A DNA stretch of 18,211 nt from Coriobacteriaceae bacterium (GCA_004557505.1 SFGZ01000018.1:1-18211), one strand, 5' to 3'; counted from the first letter of the stretch, positions 7,266-14,763 are shown. The notes: generated by a model not told the origin, from the letters alone. Program-made: numbers and translations.

Positions 7266-7336
7266 GCGAGGCATCGCCCCGCGCTTCTATGCAAGAGATG
7301 TGCCGCCGGGCGCAAAGGGAAGGTACGCCCGACGGC
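7266..7336 (-). other. Hairpins between lacE and lacG
   Basis: An 11-bp stem with one wobble pair (7302-7312 with 7326-7336, loop 13) and a small 7-bp stem (7266-7282) fill the intercistronic gap. Neither is followed by a T-run. They may stabilise the lacE message or tune the lacE:lacG ratio. That role is inferred from position. Confidence 0.4.
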
Positions 7337-7357
7337 AAGGGAAGGAGGGCTGCTTCG

Positions 7358-9115
7358 CTACTCTGCCATGTTCTGACGGAGCCATTTGATGGCACCCTCG
7401 GGATCGCGGGTGAGTTTGATGTATTCCTGACCACGAGGCGCAAGAAGCTTAATGCCCAGACGGTCAGTATCAGCCTTCATATCCTCATAATAGCTACGGA
7501 CCTGCGGAGCAAGCACAATGACGTCGTATTGGTTCATGATTGCGGTGTGCTGGCCATAGGCACCGGCAGCGGAGGCAATGTTCTCGCCCGTGGCTGCGGC
7601 TCCCTCCTTGATGGCGTTGGCAAGCATCGCGGAGGTACCGGCGCCGGCGCAGAGCACGAGAACCTTCAAGCCGTCGACGGACTTCTTTGCGTCACCAGCG
7701 GGCTCTGTGACGGCAGGCACGGAAACAGGCTCGGCATCCGTAGCCGGCGTGGAAACAGACGCTTCGGCCACAACGGGCGCAGAAATTGCGGCGGAACCGT
7801 CACCCTCTGCCTCGAGTTCGCCCGCACGCTCGGCCTCCTGATCGCAGAGCATCTTATCGTATGCCTTAAGGAACGGCATGTAGATGACGGCATCGACTAT
7901 CAAAAGCGCAGCAACAAAGAGCAGCGATATGAGCTGGAAGCCGGTAGAGATGAAGATGCCGATCGGGGCAGGCGTGGCCCAAGGCACAACAAAGCTGAAG
8001 CCGTTCATGCCCACATCGTCGATGAAGAACTTGGCAAGGCACACGTTGACGCAGCCTGCAAGCGTAAAGGGTATGAACATATAGGGGTTTAGAATCATCG
8101 GGGCGCCGAAAAGCAGCGGCTCGTTGACGGCGAAAGCGACAGGAACAATAGAGGCCTTACCAACCGCCTTGAGCTGCTTCGACTTCATGAAGAGGATGAG
8201 CAGAAGAGGAACGATGAACGTGGCGCCGGTGCCACCGAACTCACCGACGAGGGAGAGGTTGAAGCACAGGGAGTGCGCAGGGTGACCGCCGGCCATGAGC
8301 ACCTGAAGGTTCTCTGCCTGGTTGGCGAGGCGGATAGGGTCGATGGCCGGCTGGACAATCGAGGGGCCATGGATACCGATGAACCAGAAGAACGCGGTGA
8401 AGAACTGGATGATGATCAGACCGGGATAAGTCTCGGCGGCAGTGAAAAGCGGCGAAAGCAGCTTAATCAGAATCTCGGAGAAAGGCACGCCGGCGATTGC
8501 ACGGATAGCGACGTCGATGAGCGCGCAGATAACGACCGAACCAGCGAAGGGGATGATGTCGCGGAAGTTCTGGGCGATGGCGCCGGGGACCTCTTTGGGC
8601 AACTTAATGGTGAGGTCACGGCTAACGCAGAACTTGTACACGCCAACGGTAATGAACGCGGCGATGAAGGCAGAATACAAACCGCGAGTGCCCATAGAAG
8701 TGCAGTCAAAGACGCTGACCTCCGAGCCGTCGAGCATGACGGGGAACTGCGTGACGGCGAGCAGCAGCATCGAGCACTGGGCCGCGATCATGGTGGAACC
8801 GTCGTTCAGGACCTTGCCGTCCGGCATCTTGCGATTCATCGAGGCGGTAAAGTTCTTGGCAGTAGTACCAGCGCACATGATGCCCATAACGCCCATAGTG
8901 AAGTTGTAAAGCTTGTTGCACCAATCGATCAGCGGTTGGGGCAGCGCTATGCCAACGACGCTCGGCAAGGTAGCGATGAGAAGAAAAATTGACGAGGTGA
9001 GGACGATGGGCATGCAGCCGAGGAATCCATCCTTAATCGCCTGGAGGTAGGGGTTTCTACCAATCTTCTCAAAGAGGGGCTGCTGCTTCTCGAGCAGCTT
9101 GATGATTGCGTCCAT
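7358..9115 (-). CDS. lacE: Lactose-specific PTS enzyme IICB
   Basis: A 585-residue membrane permease that imports lactose and phosphorylates it at the 6-position. The IIC domain (about 1-425) has repeated hydrophobic segments, starting MPIVLTSSIFLLIATLP, and family signatures FFWFIGIHGPSIVQPAIDP and AGGHPAHS. An Ala/Val/Glu/Pro-rich linker (about 430-480) leads to a IIB domain in which Cys489 (VLCAGAGTSAML) is the phosphorylated residue. The length matches LacE proteins with fused B domain (about 570-590). The start at 9115 has AAAGGAG seven bases upstream. It is the first gene of the lacE-lacG unit; its phosphoryl donor LacF is encoded separately at 15944. A cellobiose-type specificity is the alternative, made unlikely by lacG and lacABC in the locus. 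Confidence 0.92.
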   Translation of the reverse strand: MDAIIKLLEKQQPLFEKIGRNPYLQAIKDGFLGCMPIVLTSSIFLLIATLPSVVGIALPQPLIDWCNKLYNFTMGVMGIMCAGTTAKNFTASMNRKMPDGKVLNDGSTMIAAQCSMLLLAVTQFPVMLDGSEVSVFDCTSMGTRGLYSAFIAAFITVGVYKFCVSRDLTIKLPKEVPGAIAQNFRDIIPFAGSVVICALIDVAIRAIAGVPFSEILIKLLSPLFTAAETYPGLIIIQFFTAFFWFIGIHGPSIVQPAIDPIRLANQAENLQVLMAGGHPAHSLCFNLSLVGEFGGTGATFIVPLLLILFMKSKQLKAVGKASIVPVAFAVNEPLLFGAPMILNPYMFIPFTLAGCVNVCLAKFFIDDVGMNGFSFVVPWATPAPIGIFISTGFQLISLLFVAALLIVDAVIYMPFLKAYDKMLCDQEAERAGELEAEGDGSAAISAPVVAEASVSTPATDAEPVSVPAVTEPAGDAKKSVDGLKVLVLCAGAGTSAMLANAIKEGAAATGENIASAAGAYGQHTAIMNQYDVIVLAPQVRSYYEDMKADTDRLGIKLLAPRGQEYIKLTRDPEGAIKWLRQNMAE

Positions 9116-9180
9116 GGCGCTCCTTTGCAGTGGTCTTGTTCTTTATTTGTGCCAGGAAGAAACGCTTTACGAAACAGCCT

Positions 9181-9225
9181 TCCCCGCCCGGTGGGGATGG
9201 CCCGCCTCGGACCGCCCGGTGGCCC
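9181..9225 (-). other. Twin small hairpins with identical loops in the lacE leader
   Basis: The 11-base sequence CCGCCCGGTGG occurs twice (9184-9194 and 9212-9222), each at the centre of a short GC-rich stem-loop (9181-9197 and 9209-9225). They lie in the untranslated leader between the lacE promoter and its start. No T-run follows, so they are not terminators. The loops contain self-complementary CCGG and could pair with each other. Confidence 0.4.
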
Positions 9226-9244
9226 TCGACTAATCGAATTCGAA

Positions 9245-9274
9245 CGTATAGTTGTGCGTTTTTGTAAATGACAA
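9245..9274 (-). promoter_or_regulatory. lacE promoter
   Basis: On the minus strand, TTGTCA (9274-9269) and TATACG (9250-9245) are 18 bases apart, about 130 bases upstream of the lacE start. The -35 lies inside the LacI-type palindrome, so binding there would block polymerase. Confidence 0.55.
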
Positions 9275-9284
9275 CGTTGTCATT
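9267..9284. promoter_or_regulatory. LacI-family operator, perfect 18-bp palindrome
   Basis: AATGACAACGTTGTCATT is a perfect palindrome with the central CG typical of LacI-family operators. It lies between lacE and the divergent LacI-family gene at 9406, so it is the obvious target of that protein. It also contains TTGTCA on the plus strand, which could be a weak -35 for the regulator gene itself and would allow autoregulation. Confidence 0.75.
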
Positions 9285-9378
9285 CGACTTGGTGACAATA
9301 GTAGACATTTCCTGCGGGAATATTGAGCCGAAGTTGAGTCACTCACCCGAGTGGCATTGAATTACCGGTGAGCGGTTT

Positions 9379-9394
9379 TGTTCATTATTGTTCG
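9379..9394 (+). promoter_or_regulatory. Two TGTTC half-sites ahead of the LacI-family gene
   Basis: TGTTCA and TGTTCG, 10 bases apart, sit directly before the GAAGGAG ribosome binding site of the regulator gene. They match the phased TGTTCG repeats in front of lacR and lacF, so LacR may control this gene. This rests on pattern similarity alone. Confidence 0.4.
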
Positions 9395-9405
9395 AAGGAG
9401 TTTGA

Positions 9406-10404
9406 ATGGCACCACATGAGCGCCGAGGAGTGTCGATGGTGGATGTCGCCCACGAGGCCGGGGTCTCGTTCAAAACCGTCTCGCGCGTGGTCAATGAGCC
9501 CGATACTGTCCGGCCCGCGACCCGTAATGCAGTCAATGAGGCTATGGAACGACTCGGATTCCGCACCAACTACGCCGCCCGATCGCTCAAGCTCGGCGCC
9601 TATAAGTCCATAGGTCTTGTTATCTTCGACCTCTTTGGCGGGAACCTCAGCGTGCTCAACGGCATTGCTTCTGCTGCAGCAGATCAAGGCTATGCGATTA
9701 CACTAATCAAGCGCATGAGCAAAGAGGAGCTCTCTTTGAGCGAGGCGGCCCGCAGGATGGGCCAACTGCCAGTTGATGGCATGATCTTCAATCTGGCTCA
9801 GATGGTCGACGATTTCGCAGAATATCGCTCTCCCGTCGGCCTAAGGACTGTGATTATCACGCCTTTTGAACACGCGACCTGCTCAACAGTCTCGGACGAT
9901 CAGGAAGGCGCAGCAAGAGCGGCCTGCAGACGACTAATCGAGCTCGGGCATCGGCATATTCGCTTTATTGCGGGACCGTCGGACTCGCTCGCGAGCAAAA
10001 ACCGCGAGCGCGGCTGGCGTCTCGCGCTCGACGAGGCGGGACTTGCTGCTGCGGACCCCCTGCACGGGGATTGGAGCGCTGACTCAGGGTATGAGGCGGG
10101 CGCAATTCTTGCCCAAGATCAGAAGTGCACGGCGATTCTGGCGTGCAACGATAACATGGCGAACGGCGCGATGCAGGCACTGAATGATGCCGGACGCAGA
10201 GTGCCAGACGACGTGAGCATCATCGGGTTCGATGACTCGCTCACAGACTCTGTTCCGCACACAATCCTCTCCTCCATCCGCTTCGACCATCAGAAACTCG
10301 GCGCAAGGGCCTTCGAAGAGGTCCTCGACGCTTCTGATGAGAAGCACCGCATTCTCATCCCTGGCGCGCTCATCGAGCGAGGCAGCATACGGCCCAGATC
10401 ATAG
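9406..10404 (+). CDS. LacI-family transcriptional regulator
   Basis: A 332-residue repressor-type protein. The N-terminal helix-turn-helix covers roughly residues 9-35 (MVDVAHEAGVSFKTVSRVVN), followed by the hinge (NYAARSLKLG, about 54-63) whose leucine normally inserts into the central CG of the operator. The remainder is a periplasmic-binding-protein-like effector domain, with recognisable GHRHIRFIAGP, ILACNDNMANGAMQAL and DVSIIGFDD. The ATG at 9406 has GAAGGAG six bases upstream. It is divergent from lacE-lacG, and the shared gap holds a perfect LacI-type palindrome. Local control of lacEG is therefore the likely job. The effector cannot be read from the sequence; a lactose-pathway sugar or sugar phosphate is plausible. 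It is not the usual regulator of Firmicutes lac-PTS operons, which is the DeoR-type LacR. Confidence 0.9.
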   Translation: MAPHERRGVSMVDVAHEAGVSFKTVSRVVNEPDTVRPATRNAVNEAMERLGFRTNYAARSLKLGAYKSIGLVIFDLFGGNLSVLNGIASAAADQGYAITLIKRMSKEELSLSEAARRMGQLPVDGMIFNLAQMVDDFAEYRSPVGLRTVIITPFEHATCSTVSDDQEGAARAACRRLIELGHRHIRFIAGPSDSLASKNRERGWRLALDEAGLAAADPLHGDWSADSGYEAGAILAQDQKCTAILACNDNMANGAMQALNDAGRRVPDDVSIIGFDDSLTDSVPHTILSSIRFDHQKLGARAFEEVLDASDEKHRILIPGALIERGSIRPRS

Positions 10405-10761
10405 GAGCAAAACCACAAAGATGAAACGATAGTGGGCCTTCTTCGTTAGGGGGACAAGAATAGCGGAGCCGAGTGATTTCAAAACGATCAGCCCTATATC
10501 CGACGACGGCGATAAACAATCGTGAGATTGACGTCTGGTTTGCGAACGGCGTAAGCGCGCATCGGCCCCTCCGCCATCATTAATCCAGGACCATGGAAAC
10601 GACTCAAGAACCCCGGTTTTTTCTCCCTCGCGTACACCGCGAGGAATGCCATCACGAGAACAGATGACGCGGACATCGCGCCAGAAGATGTACGGAAAAG
10701 GCGTATGAATCGGCTGCGACACATCGCGGCGGCCCAACATAAAGCGCCGCTCTATCAATGA
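10405..10761. other. Stretch without a convincing gene after the LacI-family gene
   Basis: About 360 bases. Minus-strand frames of 76 and 119 codons exist (10494-10724 and 10399-10758), but they have no ribosome binding site and no motif I recognise. A partly coherent segment (MRAYAVRKPDVNLTIV) could be a decayed gene fragment. I see no clear terminator for the plus-strand regulator other than the inverted repeat at 10762. Confidence 0.3.
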
Positions 10762-10803
10762 TAGGCGTCTCTCGTCGGAAGCTCGCCCAGCGAGAGACGC
10801 CTA
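10762..10803. terminator. Terminator between lacC and the LacI-family gene side
   Basis: A perfect 13-base inverted repeat (10762-10774 with 10791-10803) starts 29 bases after the lacC stop on the minus strand. The minus-strand side continues with TCATTGATAG and the plus-strand side with TTCCTATTC, so neither has a long T-run. It probably ends the lacR-to-lacC series and may work from both directions. Confidence 0.65.
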
Positions 10804-10832
10804 TTCCTATTCACTAGTGCAACCGCGACACA

Positions 10833-11771
10833 TTAGACTTGCTCGACCTCGACAGCCGAGTAGACGTCGTCCCAGCGGTCCATCGGCAGGTGGCCGGTGG
10901 CGGGGTCCATGGCGTTCAGCGTGCCGCAGGTGTTGCCCAGGCGCAGGACCTCGGCGGGGTCGGCGCCGGCGGCGATGCCGTGGGCGAAGCCCGCGATCGT
11001 CGAGTCGCCCGAGCCGGTGGCGTTCACGCACTCGATGCGCGGCGCGCGGACGCGCCAGGCGCGGCCCTGGTGGAAGGCCGCCGAGCCGGCGGCGCCCATC
11101 GAGACGACGACCCACTCGACGCCGGCGAAGCGCTCGTCGGAGGCGACGGCGTCCCGGACCTCGTCCAGGCGCTCGGGCGAGAACTCGCGCCCGAGGAGGC
11201 CGCCGAGCTCGGTGAGGTTGGGCTTCACGAGGTAGGGCTTGGCCTTCGCCGCGAGCGCGGCGTCGAGCGAGGCGCCCGAGGTGTCGAGGAGCACCTTGGC
11301 CCCCGCGCCGGCGGCGACGCCCGCGAGCTCGGCGTAGTAGCCGGCGTCCACGCCGCGCGGCAGGCTGCCCGACATCGTCACGACGTCGGCGCGCCCCGCG
11401 AGGCCGCGGAACTTCTCCCCGAAGCCGGCGAGCTCGTCGCCGGAGACCTCGGGTCCCGCCTCGAGGAACTCGGTCTGGTTGCCCTCGTGGAGCACCGCGA
11501 TGCAGACGCGGCTCTCGCCGGCGATGCGCGCGAAGTCGTGGGCGACCCCGCACTCGTCGAGGCGGTCGGCGATGAAGTCGCCCATGCGCCCACCCAGAAG
11601 GCCGGTGGCGAGCACGTCGTCGCCGAGCTGCCCGAGCACGCGCGAGACGTTGAGCCCCTTGCCGCCCGCGGTCTTGATGGGCTCGACGCGGTTCACGTCG
11701 TCGACCTTGAGGGGCCCCGCGAGCGGGTAGGCAATGTCGATCGACGGGTTCATGGTGACGGTGAGGATCAT
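10833..11771 (-). CDS. lacC: Tagatose-6-phosphate kinase
   Basis: A PfkB-family kinase of 312 residues that phosphorylates tagatose-6-phosphate to tagatose-1,6-bisphosphate with ATP. It begins MILTVTMNPSIDIAYPL and has AGGKGLNVSRVL, GNQTEFLEAGPEV, SGSLPRG and GSGDSTIAG, with catalytic base Asp256. The sequence follows lactococcal LacC closely from end to end, including the closing TGHLPMDRWDDVY. A GTG nine bases further up (11780) is also possible, but the ATG at 11771 gives the normal LacC N-terminus. It begins nine bases after the aldolase stop, so the two are almost certainly co-transcribed. 1-Phosphofructokinase is the alternative, less likely here with lacAB upstream. GC is about 70% by eye, well above lacX. 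Confidence 0.9.
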   Translation of the reverse strand: MILTVTMNPSIDIAYPLAGPLKVDDVNRVEPIKTAGGKGLNVSRVLGQLGDDVLATGLLGGRMGDFIADRLDECGVAHDFARIAGESRVCIAVLHEGNQTEFLEAGPEVSGDELAGFGEKFRGLAGRADVVTMSGSLPRGVDAGYYAELAGVAAGAGAKVLLDTSGASLDAALAAKAKPYLVKPNLTELGGLLGREFSPERLDEVRDAVASDERFAGVEWVVVSMGAAGSAAFHQGRAWRVRAPRIECVNATGSGDSTIAGFAHGIAAGADPAEVLRLGNTCGTLNAMDPATGHLPMDRWDDVYSAVEVEQV

Positions 11772-11780
11772 CGCGGGCAC

Positions 11781-12632
11781 CTAGGCCTTGTTGGTGGAGC
11801 CGAGGTTGTCCATGTGGGAGGCCACGACGTCGTAGATCTCCTGCATGCCGGGCTTGCTGGGCTTCTTCGGGTCGAAGCAGCCGGGGTTGTCGGCCATGTA
11901 GCCCATGAAGCCCTTGGTGAAGGCCTGGCGCAGCTCGGTGGCGTAGTTGACCTTGCAAATGCCGTTGCGGATGGCCTCGGCGACCTGGTCGTCGGGCACG
12001 CCGGAGGTGCCGTGGAGCACCAGCGGGATCTCGAGGCGGGAGCGGATCTCCTTCAGGACGCCCTGCTCGATGTGCGGAGTGCCCTTGTAGACGCCGTGGG
12101 CGGTGCCCACGCCGACGGCCAGCGAGCCGCAGCCGGTGCGCGCGACGAACTCCTCGGCCTCGTCCGGGTCGGTGTAGGGGTTCTCGCCCTCGACCGCCGG
12201 GCCGTCGTCCTCCTTGCCGCCGACCTTGCCGAGCTCGGCCTCGACGGGGATGCCCAGGGGCGCCGCGACCTTGGTCACGCTCGCGGTCAGCGCGATGTTG
12301 TCCTCGAACGGCACGTGGGAGCCGTCGATCATGACGGAGGTGTAGCCGGCGTGCATGGCCTGGACGCAGCGGTCGAAGCCGTCGCCGTGGTCGAGGTGGA
12401 TGGCCACGGGGACGCTCGCGGCGTCGGCGGCCACCTTGCACATGGCGGCGAAGTAGTCGAGGTTGGCGTACTTGACGGTGCCCGGGGTGGTCTGCATGAT
12501 GACCGGGCTCTTCTTGTCCTCGGCGGCCTTAATGACGGCCATGACGAACTCGAGGCTCTCGACGTTGAAGGCGCCGACGGCGTAGTGCCCCGCCTGGGCG
12601 TCGAGCAGCATCTCCTTGGTGGTGACGAGCAT
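11781..12632 (-). CDS. gatY: Class II ketose-bisphosphate aldolase, probably tagatose-1,6-bisphosphate
   Basis: A 283-residue zinc-dependent aldolase of the FbaA/GatY/KbaY family. It probably cleaves tagatose-1,6-bisphosphate to dihydroxyacetone phosphate and glyceraldehyde-3-phosphate. His79, Asp81 and His82 (IHLDHGD), the zinc ligands His179 (GTAHGVY) and His207 (LHGTSG), and the substrate loop VNYATE are all present. The length fits KbaY/GatY (about 285). The start MLVTTKEM has AAAGGAG six bases upstream; upstream codons in the open frame lack support. It lies directly before lacC in the place where lac operons of Firmicutes usually carry lacD (class I), so function is partly inferred from context. 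Fructose-1,6-bisphosphate activity cannot be excluded. Confidence 0.85.
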   Translation of the reverse strand: MLVTTKEMLLDAQAGHYAVGAFNVESLEFVMAVIKAAEDKKSPVIMQTTPGTVKYANLDYFAAMCKVAADAASVPVAIHLDHGDGFDRCVQAMHAGYTSVMIDGSHVPFEDNIALTASVTKVAAPLGIPVEAELGKVGGKEDDGPAVEGENPYTDPDEAEEFVARTGCGSLAVGVGTAHGVYKGTPHIEQGVLKEIRSRLEIPLVLHGTSGVPDDQVAEAIRNGICKVNYATELRQAFTKGFMGYMADNPGCFDPKKPSKPGMQEIYDVVASHMDNLGSTNKA

Positions 12633-12721
12633 TTGGTTCTCCTTTTTTGGTATGGCATGCCCAGAACACATGTGTCATCTGGACATACAGGATAATTTCG
12701 TTTACTTCCCGCCAAGCATCA

Positions 12722-12750
12722 GAACAAATGCTTTAACAGGACGTTTGTTC
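12722..12750. promoter_or_regulatory. Inverted GAACAAA/TTTGTTC repeat upstream of the aldolase gene
   Basis: Seven-base arms GAACAAA (12722-12728) and TTTGTTC (12744-12750) are separated by 15 bases, in the 138-base gap between lacX and the aldolase gene. The arms share the TGTTC core of the repeats near lacR and lacF. A palindromic ACACATGTGT lies closer to the gene (12666-12675). The gap is long enough for an internal promoter, but I see no clear -35/-10 pair. Confidence 0.45.
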
Positions 12751-12770
12751 AGATATAGCGAATATGCAAC

Positions 12771-13640
12771 CTAGAATGGCTGAACCGTGAAGCTGCGCTC
12801 AACTGTCTGGCCGGGAGCCGCCACGATACATCCGCGTTTGCGCTCAAAAACATCGTCCTCATCTGAGCATGTCGAAAGTCCGCCCCACGGCTCAAGCGCG
12901 ACAAAGTCTCCAGCCGGCTTGCTCCATACGACCAGGTAGTCAAAGTCCGGGAACTTAACCTTAACGCCGTGACCGCTTAATCCCTCGAGTACAACCTCAC
13001 GACTCTTGAGACGATCGTATATTGTCTCGGCAAAGTCAAACAGCTGGTGAGAAAGGCACAGTTCGAGTCCGTCTTGCGGCGCCGGGTCGCGATTCTCGAC
13101 GTCGATTAGGCCCGTCGAGGGCACAGCTCGGCACACATCCCCCTCAGGCTTCTCAAAGCGCACGGAGTAATCTGTGTATCTCTCGCCCGGCATAATTGGA
13201 CAACGAAACGCCGGGTGCCCGCCTATGAAGAAAGGCATCGACTCGAGGCCTGTATTTGTGACCGCATAGGTAATGCGTAAAGATTGCCCTTCGAGTTCAT
13301 AGCGTGCAACAAGCTCAAAATCGAAGGGATACTTGGCTAGGGTCTCGGAATTTGAGCAAAGTCGCAGCTCGACTTTTTCTTCAGAGGCGTTAAGCGGCTC
13401 GAACTCCATCTTACGTGCAAACCCATGGCGAGGGAGCTCAATCTGTTTTCCGGACTCCGTCACGGCCTTGCCTTCGCGCAGACCGCCGCAGATGGGGAAG
13501 CAAATGGGGGCCTGGCCCGTCCAGATTTCGGGATTGGGCTGCCAAAGGTACTCACGCCCGTCTCTTTTTATCGAGGTGAGCGTCCCACCTGCGGTCGTCA
13601 CGCCAACGCTCAGGTACTTGTTCTCAATTATGGTCTGCAT
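12771..13640 (-). CDS. lacX: Aldose 1-epimerase-like protein (LacX type)
   Basis: A 289-residue galactose mutarotase-superfamily protein. His72 (LPRHGFAR), His142 (GGHPAFRCP) and Glu250 (ALEPWGG) are the expected substrate and catalytic residues for interconverting alpha and beta anomers of a sugar or sugar phosphate. YLWQPNPEIWTGQAPICFP near the start matches the LacX subgroup found next to lac-PTS genes. The ATG at 13640 has GAGGAGG seven bases upstream; the open frame further up is not needed. It lies 57 bases after lacB and 138 bases before the aldolase gene on the same strand. It probably supplies the anomer needed by the isomerase or by LacG products. GC is about 48% on the line I counted, lower than in the adjacent aldolase and kinase genes. 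Confidence 0.88.
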   Translation of the reverse strand: MQTIIENKYLSVGVTTAGGTLTSIKRDGREYLWQPNPEIWTGQAPICFPICGGLREGKAVTESGKQIELPRHGFARKMEFEPLNASEEKVELRLCSNSETLAKYPFDFELVARYELEGQSLRITYAVTNTGLESMPFFIGGHPAFRCPIMPGERYTDYSVRFEKPEGDVCRAVPSTGLIDVENRDPAPQDGLELCLSHQLFDFAETIYDRLKSREVVLEGLSGHGVKVKFPDFDYLVVWSKPAGDFVALEPWGGLSTCSDEDDVFERKRGCIVAAPGQTVERSFTVQPF

Positions 13641-13697
13641 GCCGCGCCTCCTCGAGCGGGGTGCCTCGCCACACAAAGCGGGCGCCCCACGTCGCTG

Positions 13698-14216
13698 TTA
13701 ATCGTGGTAGTAGCCCTGGTTCCACTTCTCGATGAACTCATCGAGATAGTGGGGGTCGGCCTGAGCGGCGGCGTCGGCCTTGTTCACGGCATCGATCTTC
13801 GCCACAAGCGCATCGTGCTCCGGCGTCTTCTCGTAGCTTTCCTTTAGGAAGGCAAGCATAATGTCAGCCATGAGGAACTCCCCGGTGATCTTTCCACCGA
13901 ACCCGACGACGTTGGCATTGAGGCAGCGGCGGGCGTAGAGCGCAGAAGTCATGTCACGGACAAGCGCACAGCGGGCACCGGGGACCTTGTTCACTGCGTT
14001 AGTGATGCCAATGCCCGTGCCGCACAAAGCTACACCGAGGTCAGCACGTCCGGAAGCAACGGCCTCGCCAACGGCCTTGCCATAAATCGGGTAATGAGTA
14101 CGTGTGTGGCTGTAGGTTCCAACGTCGAGGACCTCGTATCCTGCCTCCTCGAGGCGGTCGTGCAGATAGGTCTTTTCGTCAGTAACGATGTGGTCGCAGC
14201 CAAGCGCGATGATCAT
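13698..14216 (-). CDS. lacB: Galactose-6-phosphate isomerase subunit LacB
   Basis: A 172-residue RpiB/LacAB-family protein. With LacA it converts galactose-6-phosphate to tagatose-6-phosphate. MIIALGCDHIVTDEK, THYPIYGKAVGEAVASG, ALCGTGIGITNAVNKVPGAR and VRDMTSALYARR are near-diagnostic for LacB, and the closing EKWNQGYYHD matches lactococcal LacB. The Cys of ALCGTG, in the catalytic loop of the family, is present. The start at 14216 has AAGGAG upstream. It is 58 bases after lacA and 57 before lacX on the same strand, in an evident operon. Confidence 0.95.
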   Translation of the reverse strand: MIIALGCDHIVTDEKTYLHDRLEEAGYEVLDVGTYSHTRTHYPIYGKAVGEAVASGRADLGVALCGTGIGITNAVNKVPGARCALVRDMTSALYARRCLNANVVGFGGKITGEFLMADIMLAFLKESYEKTPEHDALVAKIDAVNKADAAAQADPHYLDEFIEKWNQGYYHD

Positions 14217-14274
14217 AATTTATCTCCTTATATCATTTCTCGTATAAGACAGGGGGGGTTGTCCTTATGTCTTA

Positions 14275-14703
14275 TTAAGCGAGCTTGTTGAGCATGTCGA
14301 CACGAACCTGGTGGCGACCGCCGGCGTAGTCTGCCGCGAGGAACTCACGGGCAATCTTCTTGGCGACCTCAGAGCCCACGACGTTCGGGCCCATGCAGAC
14401 AATGCGGGAGTTGTTGTGTTCGCGGGTCATGTACGCGCTGCGCTCGTCGGAAATGTTCGCGCAGACCATACCCTTTACGCGGGTGCAGACCATGTAGCTG
14501 CCCACACCGTATCCGTCGAAGCAGAACCCGAGCGTCCCGTCGTTGGCTTGGACGTCCGCCGCCACGGCGAGCGCGGAATCTACGAAATCGGCAGCGGGCT
14601 CGACGGAGAGATCGACGACCTCGTGGCCGTCCTCAACGAGGGCTTCCTTGACGATGTTCTTGAGGGACATGCCCTCCGCGTCGGAACCAATAACGACTCT
14701 CAT
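14275..14703 (-). CDS. lacA: Galactose-6-phosphate isomerase subunit LacA
   Basis: A 142-residue partner of LacB. MRVVIGSDAEGMSLK, FDGYGVGSYMVCTRVKGMVCA, ISDERSAYMTREHNN and the closing GGRHQVRVDMLNKLA fit LacA from end to end. In place of the CGTG catalytic loop it has DGYGVG, as LacA proteins do, so the active site is completed in the complex. The start is the ATG at 14703 with AAGGAGG five bases upstream; the longer open frame upstream overlaps the leader. It is the first structural gene after lacR, 188 bases downstream, with its own likely promoter. Confidence 0.95.
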   Translation of the reverse strand: MRVVIGSDAEGMSLKNIVKEALVEDGHEVVDLSVEPAADFVDSALAVAADVQANDGTLGFCFDGYGVGSYMVCTRVKGMVCANISDERSAYMTREHNNSRIVCMGPNVVGSEVAKKIAREFLAADYAGGRHQVRVDMLNKLA

Positions 14704-14735
14704 GCTTCCTCCTTGGAAATTCGACAAGACGGTTC

Positions 14736-14763
14736 CTAGACACCGTTGACAGATGTCGTTATA
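14736..14763 (-). promoter_or_regulatory. Possible lacA promoter with degenerate LacI-type operator
   Basis: TATAAC (14763-14758, minus) could be a -10; no good -35 is visible at the right distance. Just downstream, 14736-14753 matches the perfect lacE palindrome at 11 of 18 positions and at 10 of the central 12 (GACACCGTTGAC against GACAACGTTGTC). It would overlap the transcription start. If real, the LacI-family protein controls both lacEG and lacAB. Confidence 0.4.

Noticed and set aside
7244..7315. Longer start for lacG
   Set aside because: The extra residues (MRPAAHLLHR) are unlike the family, and the only good ribosome binding site precedes the ATG at 7243.
9116..9260. BglG/LacT-type antiterminator target in the lacE leader
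   Set aside because: No terminator hairpin with a T-run overlaps the leader stems, and no antiterminator gene is in the window.
11781..12632. LacD (class I tagatose-bisphosphate aldolase)
   Set aside because: The zinc-ligand histidines and the HLDHGD motif show a class II enzyme, not a Schiff-base aldolase.
10839..12695. Long plus-strand ORF (618 codons) and a 544-codon minus ORF (10807-12441) over lacC and the aldolase gene
   Set aside because: They are antisense or shifted shadows of very GC-rich genes; the products are repetitive Ala/Arg/Gly/Val sequence with no motifs, whereas the real frames show full family signatures.
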